64,000 nucleotides of DNA from JBFJKD01 sp041600415 (GTDB taxonomy: Bacteria; Pseudomonadota; Gammaproteobacteria; Pseudomonadales; Porticoccaceae). Of the stretch, positions 62,747 through 64,000 are shown one piece after another. The notes beneath the pieces are model-generated. The model saw only the letters and a list, made by a program, of their open reading frames with translations, did not search any database and had not been told where the DNA came from. Position numbers and translations under genes: made by a program. The stretch is from NCBI GenBank assembly GCA_041600415.1, contig JBFIKF010000006.1, positions 186,001 to 250,000 of the forward strand. Direction: 5' to 3'. Each line of letters begins with the position of its first letter. Positions within the stretch are counted from its first letter, which is position 1.

Positions 62747-64000
62747 TTACTTATGGCGGCGCCGCATTTGCTTTACAAATCCGCCACCAAAAAACTTAAG
62801 CATGCCGACCAGCGGGCGCATGTCCCATGCTATATCCTTACCGTCCCCCATGCGCTCAATTTGTACGCAGTGCCAACCCACATCCGCAAAACTGTTCAAA
62901 TGACGAATACGTCGGTTCTCGCTGTGGGGCGCAAACCACTTCTTACCCAGCGCCAGATCGATATCTGCAATACGAGCCCTGTCGAAATTACCGGCCAGAA
63001 TTTTTGCCGGCAGCTCCGGCTCGGATGACAGCGGCCGACCGAGACCAATCAGATCCGTTACTCCGTTTGACACCGCCTCTTCCATGCCACGCAACGTGCG
63101 AAATCCCCCGGACACCATCAGCGGCACCGAAGACACTTGGCGAATTTTTTGCGCCATCTCGGTAAAATAGGCCTCGCGTTTGGCGGATGCTGCGGAGAGT
63201 AACGGTTCGCCGTTGTCCGTGGTATTGCCGAATTCATCCAGTAGCGCAAGCTGCTCATAGGTGCCACCCGACAACTCGATAAGATCGACGCCCTCTTTTT
63301 CCAGCCAGCCAATGACGGTGCGCGAGTCTTCCTCGGAAAACGCCCCCTTTTGAAAATCCGACGAATTGAGTTTAACACTGACCGGGAATGCCGGACCCAC
63401 CGTTGCGCGCACCGCGCGCACACTTTCCAGCAAAAAGCGCGCGCGATTTTCCAGTGCGCCACCCCACTGATCGGTGCGTCGATTGACCAGCGGCGACAAA
63501 AATTCGCTGATCAGATAACCGTGCGCGCCATGCAATTGCACGCCGGTAAAGCCGGCTTTTTTGGCGATGCCTGCGACCCGCGCGAAGCGTTCGATAATGC
63601 CGAAAATTTCCGCCTCAGTCAGCGCCCGCGGCGTACCGTGCACCCATAACATATCTACCTTGACCGCGGATGGCGCCAACGGTGTGCGACTGATATAGGC
63701 AGGCGACTGGCGACCGGGGTGGCTGATCTGCATCCACATCTGCGTCGCGTTTTGCGCGCCCGCCAGTGCCCAGGTTTGCAACAGATCAAGATGATCTTCG
63801 TTTTCTATCACCACGTTGCCGGGGCGTTCCAGGTAGCGGTGATCGACCATCACGTTACCGGTGACCAGCAGGCCACTGCCACCCTGCGCCCAGCGCTCGT
63901 AAAGACGACACAATTCGGGCGTCGGACGATCCCACCGGTCCGCGAGACCCTCGGTCATGGGCGCCTTGCCAAGGCGGTTTTTTATCGTTACTCCACAGGG
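62747..64000 (-). CDS. Old-Yellow-Enzyme-type NADH:flavin oxidoreductase (5' end beyond window)
   Basis: FMN TIM-barrel oxidoreductase; the frame runs to the window edge, where CGVTIKNRLGKAPMTEGLAD is the normal N-terminal strand, so the true start is a few codons outside. An internal ATG at 63958 is not the start. GVQLHGAHGYLISEFLSPLV with the paired substrate-binding His region, RRTDQWGGALENRARFL and VSGGFRTLRGMEEAVSNG are diagnostic of the family branch that includes dienoyl-CoA and enone reductases without the C-terminal FAD domain. The substrate is not evident; enone or dienoate reduction would suit the cluster. Confidence 0.88.
   Translation of the reverse strand, partial: PCGVTIKNRLGKAPMTEGLADRWDRPTPELCRLYERWAQGGSGLLVTGNVMVDHRYLERPGNVVIENEDHLDLLQTWALAGAQNATQMWMQISHPGRQSPAYISRTPLAPSAVKVDMLWVHGTPRALTEAEIFGIIERFARVAGIAKKAGFTGVQLHGAHGYLISEFLSPLVNRRTDQWGGALENRARFLLESVRAVRATVGPAFPVSVKLNSSDFQKGAFSEEDSRTVIGWLEKEGVDLIELSGGTYEQLALLDEFGNTTDNGEPLLSAASAKREAYFTEMAQKIRQVSSVPLMVSGGFRTLRGMEEAVSNGVTDLIGLGRPLSSEPELPAKILAGNFDRARIADIDLALGKKWFAPHSENRRIRHLNSFADVGWHCVQIERMGDGKDIAWDMRPLVGMLKFFGGGFVKQMRRRHK

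Noticed and set aside
1..64000. CRISPR array, tRNA or rRNA gene, insertion sequence or prophage
   Set aside because: I looked for spaced direct repeats, transposase motifs and tRNA-like folds by eye and found none; a tRNAscan or ISfinder search was not possible.

Overview
This 64 kb window is chromosomal DNA of a Gram-negative gammaproteobacterium, most likely a marine aerobe from the Cellvibrionales / OMG-type groups. The evidence is gene order: the dnaE-accA-tilS, lpx-bam-rseP-dxr-cdsA-uppS-frr-pyrH-tsf-rpsB, map-glnD-dapC and dapA-bamC-MBL-purC blocks follow a Pseudomonas-like arrangement, while the protein style and the accessory genes (halohydrin dehalogenase-like, FabV, DUF2789) fit marine oligotrophic lineages. 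I see no tRNA, rRNA, CRISPR array, insertion sequence or phage gene. Coding density is high.

Region 1 (1-21434, all minus) is one long envelope and macromolecule-synthesis block, in transcription order rpsB, tsf, pyrH, frr, uppS, cdsA, dxr, rseP, bamA, skp, lpxD, fabZ, lpxA, lpxB, rnhB, an extra FabH-like ketoacyl synthase, dnaE, accA and tilS, the last cut by the window edge. Region 2 (21719-34478, mostly plus) starts with map and glnD. It carries three succinyl-branch lysine/diaminopimelate genes (dapC, dapD, dapE), with dapA further on in region 3. It also holds an endonuclease III with an unusual Cys pattern, a RimB-like retropepsin, an ArsC/Spx-like protein and a GNAT-deacetylase fusion.

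Region 3 (34485-44063, mostly minus) has rsmJ, an OmpA-type lipoprotein, a small LRR lipoprotein, a convergent AT-rich gap with DnaA-box-like sites, then purC, an MBL hydrolase, bamC, dapA, an LpxL-type acyltransferase, DUF2789, a second MBL hydrolase and fabV.

Region 4 (44254-48174) is the most interesting. A plus-strand operon has its own promoter and a perfect dyad. It encodes a halohydrin dehalogenase-like SDR relative (T-x4-F-x-G and S-x12-Y-x3-R motifs both present), a TauE/SafE anion permease and a small membrane protein that closely resembles styrene oxide isomerase (StyC). A metaxin-like GST and a crotonase with one altered catalytic Glu converge on it. I propose a halohydrin -> epoxide -> carbonyl module with anion export. 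No styrene monooxygenase or phenylacetaldehyde dehydrogenase is present, so the natural substrate is open.

Region 5 (48400-58781) has aceE-aceF with two copies of a 17-bp dyad upstream, an M16 peptidase lipoprotein, a PerM-type permease and bepA. Region 6 (58879-64000) is a small catabolic group: acyl-CoA synthetase, CitE-like lyase, MaoC hydratase, a nitroreductase and an Old-Yellow-Enzyme relative cut by the window edge.
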